Assembly (NCBI RefSeq): GCF_000191885.1
Contig: NZ_AEWI01000024.1
Location: forward strand, 1-64,000
Direction: 5' to 3'
DNA length: 64,000 nucleotides
Origin: Anaerophaga thermohalophila DSM 12881
GTDB taxonomy: Bacteria > Bacteroidota > Bacteroidia > Bacteroidales > Marinilabiliaceae
Positions within the stretch are counted from its first letter, which is position 1, and the number at the start of each line of letters is the position of its first letter. The notes under the pieces were generated by a model. The model was not told the origin of the DNA and made no database searches. It saw only the letters and a list, made by a program, of their open reading frames with translations. This document shows, piece after piece, positions 54,612 to 61,201 of the stretch. The position numbers were made by a program, and so were the translations under genes.

Positions 54612-55187
54612 TTATTTTAATGTCAGATTAAAATTTATTGTTACTTCGTCGGCTGTCTTAATCGTTCCAAACATGACAGTGGGAGGTTCTACATCGAAAT
54701 CAGTCATTTTTAGAGTTGTTTCACCCGATACAGAAACCTCCTTTTGAGGACTGATATTTGCATTTAAGGCTATTTCGATGGGTTTGGTCTCGCCCGCAAT
54801 GGTCAGGTTTCCGACAATGGTGTAATGTCCGTTCCGGTTGCCTGCTATTTCCAGGTTTCCGGTTTGTTCAAATTTTATTTCGGGATGTTTCTCCGCCTTT
54901 AAAGCCTCATGGGCTTTGTTTCTCATCATGGATTTTTCGCTTGACAAATCATTGGCATTTGCAGAAAACCGGGCTTCTGAAATAATGTAACTGCCATTGT
55001 CCCTGTTTTCCAGTTGTGCAGTAGCATCAAACGTTGTCATATCCATTTCCCAGTCGTGCAGGGTTGAGGTACCGGATGCTTTTACGGAGTTATTATCTCC
55101 TGTGAGCTTTATGTTTTGACCGGTTAGAAGTTGTGGTACGATGAATAATGCCAGTATCAGCTCATTCTTTAATATTGATTTTATCAT
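54612..55187 (-). CDS. YceI family protein
   Basis: 191 residues. Signal peptide (LKNELILALFIVPQLLTG) followed by the YceI lipocalin-like fold: VKASGTSTLHDWEMDMTTFD, EKHPEIKFEQTGNLEIAG, HYTIVGNLTIAGETKPIEIA and the end TADEVTINFNLTLK. The frame runs back to 55367, but a TTTG-18-TACTTTTG promoter at 55219-55248 lies in that stretch, so the ATG at 55187 is right. The stop codon coincides with the flanking direct repeat of an R1 copy. Confidence 0.88.
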   Translation of the reverse strand: MIKSILKNELILALFIVPQLLTGQNIKLTGDNNSVKASGTSTLHDWEMDMTTFDATAQLENRDNGSYIISEARFSANANDLSSEKSMMRNKAHEALKAEKHPEIKFEQTGNLEIAGNRNGHYTIVGNLTIAGETKPIEIALNANISPQKEVSVSGETTLKMTDFDVEPPTVMFGTIKTADEVTINFNLTLK

Positions 55188-55218
55188 GTTCAAAAAGTTT
55201 TTAATATTAATCCTATCA

Positions 55219-55248
55219 CAAAAGTAGCAAAAATTTAATGATACCAAA
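55219..55248 (-). promoter_or_regulatory. promoter of the YceI-porin gene run
   Basis: On the minus strand TTTG (55248-55245), 18 bases, then TACTTTTG (55226-55219): both Bacteroidota boxes with near-ideal spacing, 32 bases before the YceI ATG. Confidence 0.65.
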
Positions 55249-55329
55249 ACAGGGCTGATACTAAAAGATTTTTTTTCAAACGTTTCTTTAATAGTCGGTC
55301 TGTAAATCTTTTTATGGGTTTTTAGTTTA

Positions 55330-55472
55330 TGAGTGCAGTATAAAAAGCATATTTTTGTCAAAATCAAGGCGTTTTAAATTTTTGTACCGGAGTTAACTTG
55401 TTGTTAATGAGGATGCAAAAATTTAAAACAACAAAGAGTTTGGCAACAAAGATGCTTTTTAGATTGGGCTCA
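55330..55472. repeat. R1 palindromic repeat, core type 1, best copy
   Basis: 143 bp. Ends are TGAGTGCAGTATAAAAAGCA and the inverse of TGAGCCCAATCTAAAAAGCA. The inner arms GTTTTAAATTTTTG and CAAAAATTTAAAAC frame a loop with AGTTAACTTGTTGTTAATGA. Direct repeats GTTTA flank it (55325-55329 and 55473-55477). Confidence 0.9.
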
Positions 55473-55773
55473 GTTTATAAATGAGAAATATCCACGCCGA
55501 AAAGCACATGAAACGGGCATGACAATGATTGACATAATGGATCGTCAGATTTTCAGATAATAGTAACCTATAGACAGAAGTTTAACAGGCAGAAGTAATA
55601 AATTTTGTTGAAAAGGATTTTTCAGCTTATAGTGAAAGGATTTATATTGCTTTGTCGTCAGGGAGGACAGATTGTAAGATGAGAGAAGGAAAATTTCCAC
55701 ACGACAAAGCAGGTAACACACTTAAGTATCTGGATTACAATTTTTTTGTTTTGCGCAAGATTAACAAAAAAAG
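55473..55773. other. gene-free gap with R2 fragment and inverted repeat
   Basis: 55512-55533 is the 5' end of R2 only (GAAACGGGCATGACAATGAT). GCTTTGTCGT (55649-55658) and ACGACAAAGC (55701-55710) are exact inverted repeats 42 bases apart. No ORF with protein character is seen. Confidence 0.5.
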
Positions 55774-56712
55774 TCAAATTCCCGGCGGGAACAACTCCAT
55801 CAGGGGCTGAAGAATATTGGGGGTTTGCTGCAGGTGCACCGGGGGAACAATAACTTTAAGAGCAAGTGGTAATATTTGAATATGAGCTTCTTTGCCCAAA
55901 TGGACGGGTTCGCCATCGACATGCCCGAGCAACGGCTTGTCGTGTTGTATGGTGATGTCGCGTGCTTTTATTATTTTGTCGTATTTGCTTTTATCGATAG
56001 ATTGGTCAACAAGGCTGATCAGCAGAGCTGGTGCTGTATATTTCGGAAAATCTTTGATGAGACAAACATCGATGAGACCATCGTCGATAAGTGCACCGGG
56101 GGCAATATGAAAATTATTTCCATACTGACTTGAATTGGCAAAACTGATGAGGAACGCGTTAACATCAATTTTGTGACGATCAATGTCCAGAGAATAATTT
56201 TCCGATTTGTATTTGGGAAACTCTTTGGAAATTAATTGCATATAAGCCAGTGGGCCCCGTTTTTTTTTGCCGGCAAATTTATGACTGATATAGGCATCAA
56301 AGCCAATGCCGGCAACATTCAGTGAGAAAAACTCATTAATTTTGATGACATCAATGGATTTGACAGCGCCCTCCCGTATTACTTCGAGCGCTTTGTTGAC
56401 CTTGAAAGGCATTTGAAGAAAACGCGCCAGTCCGTTACCTGAACCGGTGGGGATAATTCCGAGGGCTGTAGAGGAATGAATCAGGCCACGACCTACCTCG
56501 TTGACGGTTCCGTCACCACCAACGGCAACTACAATATCATATTTTCCTGCGGCGTCTGCGCTTATTTTAAATGCATCTCCGGATTTCCCTGAGTATGCAA
56601 TTTCAAAATTCAAACCTGAAGGCTTTGTTTCCTGCCTCAGTACTTTCTCAATGTCCTTCTGCCGGCCAATACCCGACACAGGGTTTATGATATATAAAAC
56701 ACTTCTGCTCAT
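55774..56712 (-). CDS. diacylglycerol kinase-like lipid kinase
   Basis: 312 residues. The ATP-site motif VVAVGGDGTVNEVGRGLI is near residue 62, GIIPTGSGNGLARFLQMPF near 88, and the C-terminal part carries GLIDVCLIKDF and GHVDGEPV typical of the DagK/YegS/BmrU family. It phosphorylates diacylglycerol or a related lipid on the inner face of the membrane. A GAGGAGG run directly abuts the ATG. The PAP2 phosphatase gene is divergent, 171 bases away, so the neighbours have opposite activities on lipids. Confidence 0.85.
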   Translation of the reverse strand: MSRSVLYIINPVSGIGRQKDIEKVLRQETKPSGLNFEIAYSGKSGDAFKISADAAGKYDIVVAVGGDGTVNEVGRGLIHSSTALGIIPTGSGNGLARFLQMPFKVNKALEVIREGAVKSIDVIKINEFFSLNVAGIGFDAYISHKFAGKKKRGPLAYMQLISKEFPKYKSENYSLDIDRHKIDVNAFLISFANSSQYGNNFHIAPGALIDDGLIDVCLIKDFPKYTAPALLISLVDQSIDKSKYDKIIKARDITIQHDKPLLGHVDGEPVHLGKEAHIQILPLALKVIVPPVHLQQTPNILQPLMELFPPGI

Positions 56713-56883
56713 CCTCCTCGGTTATTTAAAAACATGTAAAGTTACACATATATTTTTTGCAGCGATATATTTTGCCGACTTTAGGGACAGACCCTGATTA
56801 ACTCTTTAGCTGTAGATGTGAGGGCACATTAGTGCTTCAAATTGTAAAATTTTTATTTTCTTTGAAGAAAAAACCATGAAGCC

Positions 56884-57576
56884 ATGGAAACGTTAATACA
56901 ACTCGATCAGGAATTATTATTATATCTCAACTCATTTACATCACCGCTATTCGATAACTTTTTCTGGGTGGTGACCAGCAAAAGTATCTGGTTCCCGATG
57001 TATGCCTTCTTCCTTTATGTCATATTCCGTAACCAGGGGGTTAAGGGAATTATTACTGTTCTTGCCCTGGCATTGATGGTATTACTCTGCGATCAGATTT
57101 CTACAAATATTTTTAAAGAAGGTTTTGAACGTCTTCGTCCGTCACACGATCCGTCAATCCAGGGACTGGTTGACCTGATAAACGGGAAACGTGGCGGGAA
57201 ATATGGTTTTGTATCGTCGCATGCTACCAACTCTTTTGGTCTTGCAGTTTTTTCTATATTGCTGTTCAGATATCGCTGGTATACTGTTTTTATTCTTTTT
57301 TGGGCTGCATTGAACAGTTATTCCAGGATATATATGGGTGTTCATTATCCCGGCGACATCCTGGGTGGAATGATTCTTGGGTCTCTCATCGGTTGGTTTG
57401 TTTACTGGCTGTATAAAAAGGTTTCGGCACGTTTTTCTCCTGGCAGTGAGGCTATATATCCGCTTTCAAAGCATCAGGATTTTTCGGTTGCTTCGGTTCA
57501 GACCATTATTATATCCGGAATCCTCACGATTATCGTTGTCTATATTTCTTCGGTTTTATTGCTTGATCTTATGTAG
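56884..57576 (+). CDS. PAP2-family membrane phosphatase
   Basis: 230 residues with five or six transmembrane segments. The three acid phosphatase motifs are complete: K-x6-RP in KEGFERLRPSHD near residue 80, SSHATNSFGLAVF near 110 (the usual PSGH replaced by SSHA) and SRIYMGVHYPGDILGGMILG near 150. It dephosphorylates a lipid phosphate such as undecaprenyl pyrophosphate or phosphatidate at the outer leaflet. It is divergent from a lipid kinase gene. Confidence 0.88.
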   Translation: METLIQLDQELLLYLNSFTSPLFDNFFWVVTSKSIWFPMYAFFLYVIFRNQGVKGIITVLALALMVLLCDQISTNIFKEGFERLRPSHDPSIQGLVDLINGKRGGKYGFVSSHATNSFGLAVFSILLFRYRWYTVFILFWAALNSYSRIYMGVHYPGDILGGMILGSLIGWFVYWLYKKVSARFSPGSEAIYPLSKHQDFSVASVQTIIISGILTIIVVYISSVLLLDLM

Positions 57577-57727
57577 CCGGAGTTTAGCCTTTCGTAATTT
57601 CTAATCTACTGACAAACAGTATATTATCGGTGGTTATTCATGTAGAAGTATAATAATTGTTAAAACCTATAGTTTTGTTGTTAATTCTGTTTTAAATCTG
57701 TGGTTTTTTCATTATTTTTATATCACA

Positions 57728-58127
57728 TGAGTGCGGTATACAAAGCATATTTTTGTCAAAATCAACGTGTTTTAAATTTTTGTACCGGAGTTGACTCGTT
57801 GTTAATGAGAATTCATCCGTATAAAATTTATTATTAAGGTCGGATGGAACTCGCATGCAAGAACTAATACATGTTCTTATTGTGGCAAATTTTACCATGC
57901 TCGTTTCATCTTACATTTAATAAGTTGTTACGGCTGTTAGAATTGTTAAAGTTGTTAATATTGTTTAGGTATTAGTATTTAGAATGTTATAAGTTTTATT
58001 ACATTAGTTAACAATCTATCGATCCTAACAATTTAATGATCTATCTATGGCAAATCTTGTCATGTTCGTTTCAAAAATTTAAAACAACAATGAGTTTGGC
58101 AACAAAGATGCTTTTTATAGCGGGCTT
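57728..58127. repeat. R1 repeat interrupted by R2
   Basis: The left R1 half (57728-57811, GAGTGCGGTATACAAAGCAT ... CGTTGTTAATGAGA) and the right half (58071-58127, CAAAAATTTAAAACAACAAT ... GCTTTTTATAGCGGGCTTG) are separated by an R2-containing insert. Aligned with 55330-55472 the two halves join almost without loss. No gene lies in 57577-58161. Confidence 0.8.
57812..58070 (-). repeat. R2 repeat(s) nested inside R1
   Basis: Reverse orientation: TTCATCCGTATAAAATTTAT, GGTCGGATGGAACTCGCATG, CATGCTCGTTTCAT at 57896-57909, then an AT-rich stretch of about 120 bases and a second 5' end, GTCATGTTCGTTTCA. Arms CATCCG (57814-57819) and CGGATG (57841-57846) pair. Confidence 0.75.
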
Positions 58128-58161
58128 GTCATATCAATAACCTCAAAAAACTTTTTCAGTT

Positions 58162-58431
58162 ATGAGTACAACGATAACATTTAATCAGCTCCGGAGGATA
58201 AAGGATAGTCTTCCGGAGGGAAGCATGAGATGCATCGCCGAAACGTTAAACCTCGACGTAGAAACAGTGAGAAATTATTTCGGAGGGGCCAACTACGATC
58301 GGGGTAAAAGCATAGGAATTCACCTGGAACAAGGCCCGGATGGAGGAATTGTTGAATTGGACGACACCACCATTCTCGACATGGCCAGGGAAATTTTAGA
58401 AGGAAGAAGGGAAGTGCACATGACAAATTAA
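58162..58431 (+). CDS. small HTH-like protein, Bacteroidota-specific
   Basis: 89 residues. The segment SMRCIAETLNLDVETVRNYF looks like a helix-turn-helix (residues 21-40), followed by a beta-rich stretch (GIHLEQGPDGGIVELDD) and a helix DMAREILEGRREV. It resembles short conserved DNA-binding-type proteins of this phylum; the function is unknown. It stands alone, has its own terminator and follows an R1/R2 repeat block. Confidence 0.65.
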   Translation: MSTTITFNQLRRIKDSLPEGSMRCIAETLNLDVETVRNYFGGANYDRGKSIGIHLEQGPDGGIVELDDTTILDMAREILEGRREVHMTN

Positions 58432-58482
58432 TTTGACGCCTTACCATATCTGGTAGGGTTTTATTATAATATGTTGAACCAT

Positions 58483-58518
58483 AAGGGTGTTTTCGGGTCA
58501 GGAAACACCCTTTTTTTA
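58483..58518 (+). terminator. terminator after the HTH-like gene
   Basis: AAGGGTGTTTTC and GGAAACACCCTT pair around GGGTCA with a T7 tract. A shorter hairpin, TTACCATATCTGGTAGG, precedes it at 58441. Confidence 0.88.
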
Positions 58519-58531
58519 AGTAAGCAGGATA

Positions 58532-58699
58532 ATTCGATGGTTGTTTTCGGAGATGGTTGTTCTTGCAGCGAATGCAGGTGGCGCCTGGTCACCTATGGGT
58601 GATGTGACTACTATATACCGGCAGGAGAGTTTCTCTCTGTCAAGAAAACAAATGCTGACTTTGTCTTTGCCTTCAAATATTGATTCCGGTATGAAATGA
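58532..58699 (+). pseudogene. fragment of an NhaD-type Na+/H+ antiporter
   Basis: Plus-strand frame without its own start: IRWLFSEMVVLAANAGGAWS followed by PMGDVTT, then divergent sequence to TGA at 58697. ANAGGAWSPxGDVTT is the strongly conserved ion-site segment of NhaD antiporters. The sequence after it no longer fits the family, as after a frameshift or deletion. Only a sliver of the roughly 450-residue gene survives, next to the mrp antiporter region. Confidence 0.7.
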
Positions 58700-58756
58700 C
58701 CGTGCTTTTGATGATTTCGCAATGCTGGCAACGACATTTTTGAACGGAGATACATA

Positions 58757-58845
58757 TTGAAACGAGCATGACAACGTTTTGCCACAATCAGAACATGTAT
58801 AACACCATTTAACCTCTAATCATCTAAGAAACCAAAAACAGAGAA
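58757..58845 (+). repeat. R2 repeat, variant 3' end
   Basis: GAAACGAGCATGACAACGTT, AGAACATGTATAACACCATT and TAACCTCTAATCATCTAAGA. This alternative tail is shared with the inverse copy at 1-88, so it is a defined R2 subtype rather than a broken copy. Confidence 0.7.
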
Positions 58846-58847
58846 CA

Positions 58848-59083
58848 GATTCTTCGTCGTGCCTCCTCAGAATGACATTTGACAGTCTGTCATTCTGAGC
58901 GGATCGAAGAATCTAAAAAAGCAAACAAATTAAAATGTGATTTTTATTGATGTCAATAAAAATAATCTGTGTTCATTTGTGGCATCTGTGGTGAACTCTC
59001 AACCTCAACCTCAGCCTCAACCTCAGCCTCAACCTCAACCTTAACCTTAGCTGCCTGTCATTCTGAGCGGAGCGAAGAATCTA
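58848..59083. repeat. CATTCTGAGC inverted repeats and CCTCAA array
   Basis: AGATTCTTCGTCGTGCCTCC (from 58848) and its near complement to 58914 form an inverted pair centred on TGTCATTCTGAGCGGATCGA. A further half copy lies at 59055-59083. Between them, 58998-59050 holds hexamers CCTCAA/CCTCAG. The CATTCTGAGCGGAGCGAAGA word is a known type of dispersed sequence in many bacteria. R2 end words recur at 59110-59150 (AATAACTTAGACTTATTTTA). No gene is present in 58700-59158. Confidence 0.7.
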
Positions 59084-59158
59084 AAATCAATTAAAGCATA
59101 ATAAGTTGCATCATTCCAATAACTTAGACTTATTTTATACTGATGAAAAAGGGGGAGA

Positions 59159-59920
59159 TTATAGCTTGGCACTGATTAGTTTATGACGCTCTTCTTCGGG
59201 CAGTTCCCTGACTTTTTTCCTTGTATTTTCCAGCTTTTCAGGTGTGCCGATATCAAACCAGATGTCATTTTTTGTTTCATAACCTTTTATAATATGTTCC
59301 GATCCCAGCCTCAGATAAAGCTGCATGATCGGGAATACACCCCTTTCCCTGATAAGGTTAAAAATTTCCGGGCTGACGATGTGCACTCCCTGGAACCCGA
59401 AAGGCAGGGTGGGGGAGGCAGACCGTATCATTATTTTTTCACCTGTTTTGGTGTTTTCCCGTCCGCAGAGTATCATGTTTTTATCAAAGAGCAAATATCT
59501 TGAAGTTGGCCGGTCTTTAACCATTAATGATACCAATGGCTTTTCTTCTTCGTGGAAACGCATGAACGAATTGAGATCGGTTGAGGTAATGATATCGACG
59601 TTGTACAGTACCACAGGAGTATTGGCATCGAACAGGCTTCGGGCTTTGAGCAGTCCGCCACCGGTATCAAGCAACTGGTCTTTTTCGTCTGAAATTAATA
59701 TTTCCATTCCCGAAGTTTTGTAATTGTTCAGGAAATCGACAACCTGCCGGTGATGATGATGGATATTCACAACGGTTTTTGTGATGCCTGCGTTTTCAAG
59801 TTTTTTTAAAGCGATTTCGAGCATGGTGAACCCGTTTATTTCGACGAGTGCTTTGGGCTTGTTATTGGTCAGCGGTCGAAGGCGGGAGCCAAGGCCGGCT
59901 GCGAATATCATTGCGTTCAT
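59159..59920 (-). CDS. sugar-1-phosphate nucleotidyltransferase
   Basis: 253 residues, Rossmann-type nucleotidyltransferase. The N-terminal signature is AMIFAAGLGSRLRPLTNNKP followed by KALVEINGFTMLE, the metal Asp is in VVLYNVDIITSTDL near 107 and a late Asp in DIWFDIGTPEKLENTRK. This small single-domain size fits MurU/HddC-type enzymes that make NDP-sugars from sugar 1-phosphates. The sugar cannot be told. It lies on the same strand as the mrp operon but separated by a tandem array. Confidence 0.82.
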   Translation of the reverse strand: MNAMIFAAGLGSRLRPLTNNKPKALVEINGFTMLEIALKKLENAGITKTVVNIHHHHRQVVDFLNNYKTSGMEILISDEKDQLLDTGGGLLKARSLFDANTPVVLYNVDIITSTDLNSFMRFHEEEKPLVSLMVKDRPTSRYLLFDKNMILCGRENTKTGEKIMIRSASPTLPFGFQGVHIVSPEIFNLIRERGVFPIMQLYLRLGSEHIIKGYETKNDIWFDIGTPEKLENTRKKVRELPEEERHKLISAKL

Positions 59921-60174
59921 GTGCTTAGAGTTGGTTTCTGAGTTTTCCGTTTTGGGCTACGTGTTTCGTGTTTTGCGTTTCGTGTTTTGGGCTACGTATA
60001 TCCTGAAGCGTCAGCCTTATCCTTATCCTTATCCTTATCCTTATCCTTATCCTTATCCTTATCCTTATCCTTATCCTTATCCTTATCCTTAACCTCAACC
60101 TTATCCTTAACCTCAGCCTCAGCCTCAGCCTCAACCTCAATTGATCACTGATAATTGATAAATGTGCTAATCCT
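59921..60174. repeat. CCTTAT hexamer array and GTTTCGTG words
   Basis: 60015-60088 is about 12 perfect CCTTAT units, followed to 60140 by CCTTAA, CCTCAA and CCTCAG variants of the same hexamer. 59925-59998 consists of degenerate GTTTTGGGCTACGTGTTTCG words. No gene is present; a long open frame of Tyr-Pro repeats here is an artefact. Confidence 0.9.
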
Positions 60175-60486
60175 TCATTCCGCTTCGTCAGTCGTTCCGG
60201 GGATACCGATGCTGCGTGCTGCCCGGGCAATAACATGGGCGGCAACGGGAGAGAGGAACACCAGAACACCAAAAATGATGGCCGATTCGAACAAAACAAA
60301 CCAGTCGCGGAACAGCAGGTTGACCCCGATCAGCAAAAGCAATAGTCCCAGTGATGATACTTTGGTGACTACGTGCATTCTGGCATAAAGGTTTTTAAAA
60401 CGCCATATTCCAATGGAGGCAATAAGTACCACCAGGGAGCTGAACAGCATAATAATGCCTGCTATTATATCTATTATATCTGTCAT
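60175..60486 (-). CDS. mrpG: Mrp Na+/H+ antiporter subunit G
   Basis: 103 residues with three transmembrane segments, typical for MnhG/MrpG. IIAGIIMLFSSLVVLIASIG opens the protein and KNLYARMHVVTKVSSLGLLL is the conserved middle. The subunit is part of the multi-protein antiporter that expels Na+ for H+. Its start overlaps mrpF by four bases, and it is the last gene of the operon. Confidence 0.88.
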   Translation of the reverse strand: MTDIIDIIAGIIMLFSSLVVLIASIGIWRFKNLYARMHVVTKVSSLGLLLLLIGVNLLFRDWFVLFESAIIFGVLVFLSPVAAHVIARAARSIGIPGTTDEAE

Positions 60487-60770
60487 CGTTCTTTGTTTTG
60501 TTTGTATAAATACCTTGCAATGATCATAGAACCAAAGGCCAGAATGAAAGCGATCACCAAAACCACATCGAGGAGTAGTTTTTCACGAGTGTAAATCACA
60601 TCACATATCATCATCCCGACAATGATAACGCCTATCTGGTCAAGGGCTACCACCCGGTCGGGAAGTGACGGCCCCTTAAACAGCCGGAAGAGCGGAAAAA
60701 TCAGGCTGAGCGAAAAAATGTACAATGCGGTCAGTGCTGTGTATTCCAGAAAAACAGATGAGTTTTCCAT
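60483..60770 (-). CDS. mrpF: Mrp Na+/H+ antiporter subunit F
   Basis: 95 residues with three transmembrane helices. RLFKGPSLPDRVVALDQIGV is the conserved MrpF cytoplasmic loop after TM1. A small essential subunit of the Mrp complex. It follows mrpE by two bases and overlaps mrpG. Confidence 0.88.
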   Translation of the reverse strand: MENSSVFLEYTALTALYIFSLSLIFPLFRLFKGPSLPDRVVALDQIGVIIVGMMICDVIYTREKLLLDVVLVIAFILAFGSMIIARYLYKQNKER

Positions 60771-60772
60771 TG

Positions 60773-61090
60773 TTAAAAAGCTTTATAGAGTAAACGTTCA
60801 ATCTTTCCGGTTACTGCCAGGAAGTTATCCCGGTCGCTGCGGTTGAGCAGGTGTACAAGTATGGTGTCATTTTCTTCATTGATATCAATACTCATTGAGC
60901 CGGGTGTCATGCTGATAAGGTTGAACAACATGACCACTCTCCAACCTTTTTTGAGTGATGTATGGTATTTGATGAGTATGCCTTTGTCGCCCCGGCTGCC
61001 ACGAGCTATTTGTATCGCAATGGCCAGACCCGATTCCGTTACTTTATAGGCATAGTAGATGAAGAAATAAAGAAAATATAACGGCTTCAT
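60773..61090 (-). CDS. mrpE: Mrp Na+/H+ antiporter subunit E (short)
   Basis: 105 residues, against about 160 for most MrpE proteins. The conserved C-terminal half is present (ISMTPGSMSIDINEENDTIL and VHLLNRSDRDNF), but the N-terminal membrane helices are reduced to one hydrophobic stretch (LYFLYFFIYYAYKV). It may be a natural short form. It starts 111 bases after mrpD, a gap taken up by an octamer array that may have replaced an original start region. Confidence 0.75.
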   Translation of the reverse strand: MKPLYFLYFFIYYAYKVTESGLAIAIQIARGSRGDKGILIKYHTSLKKGWRVVMLFNLISMTPGSMSIDINEENDTILVHLLNRSDRDNFLAVTGKIERLLYKAF

Positions 61091-61201
61091 TGGGTAGATT
61101 GTTAGATTGTTAGATTGTTAGACTGTTAGGTTGTTAGGCTGTTAGATTGTTAGATGTTATAATATTCATTTGGTCCTTTGTAAAAGCCATTAAATCAATG
61201 C
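61091..61201. repeat. octamer GATTGTTA array between mrpD and mrpE
   Basis: About eight units of GATTGTTA with G/A and C/T changes (61097-61155), followed by 45 bases of AT-rich DNA. It lies inside the operon and would be transcribed. Confidence 0.85.

Noticed and set aside
55188-55367. A 60-residue N-terminal extension of the YceI protein
   Set aside because: It spans the promoter and part of an R1 repeat; the signal peptide starts at 55187.
58516-58785. An 89-residue minus-strand frame
   Set aside because: It is the antisense of the NhaD fragment and repeat DNA; the plus-strand frame carries the recognised motif.
59781-60092. A 103-residue plus-strand frame ending in a long Tyr-Pro repeat, and its Arg-rich counterpart on the other strand
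   Set aside because: Both are translations of the CCTTAT hexamer array running into the antisense of the nucleotidyltransferase gene or of mrpG.
60015-60140. Telomere-like CCTTAT hexamers
   Set aside because: They are internal, short, degenerate at one side and lie beside other word arrays; nothing suggests a chromosome end.
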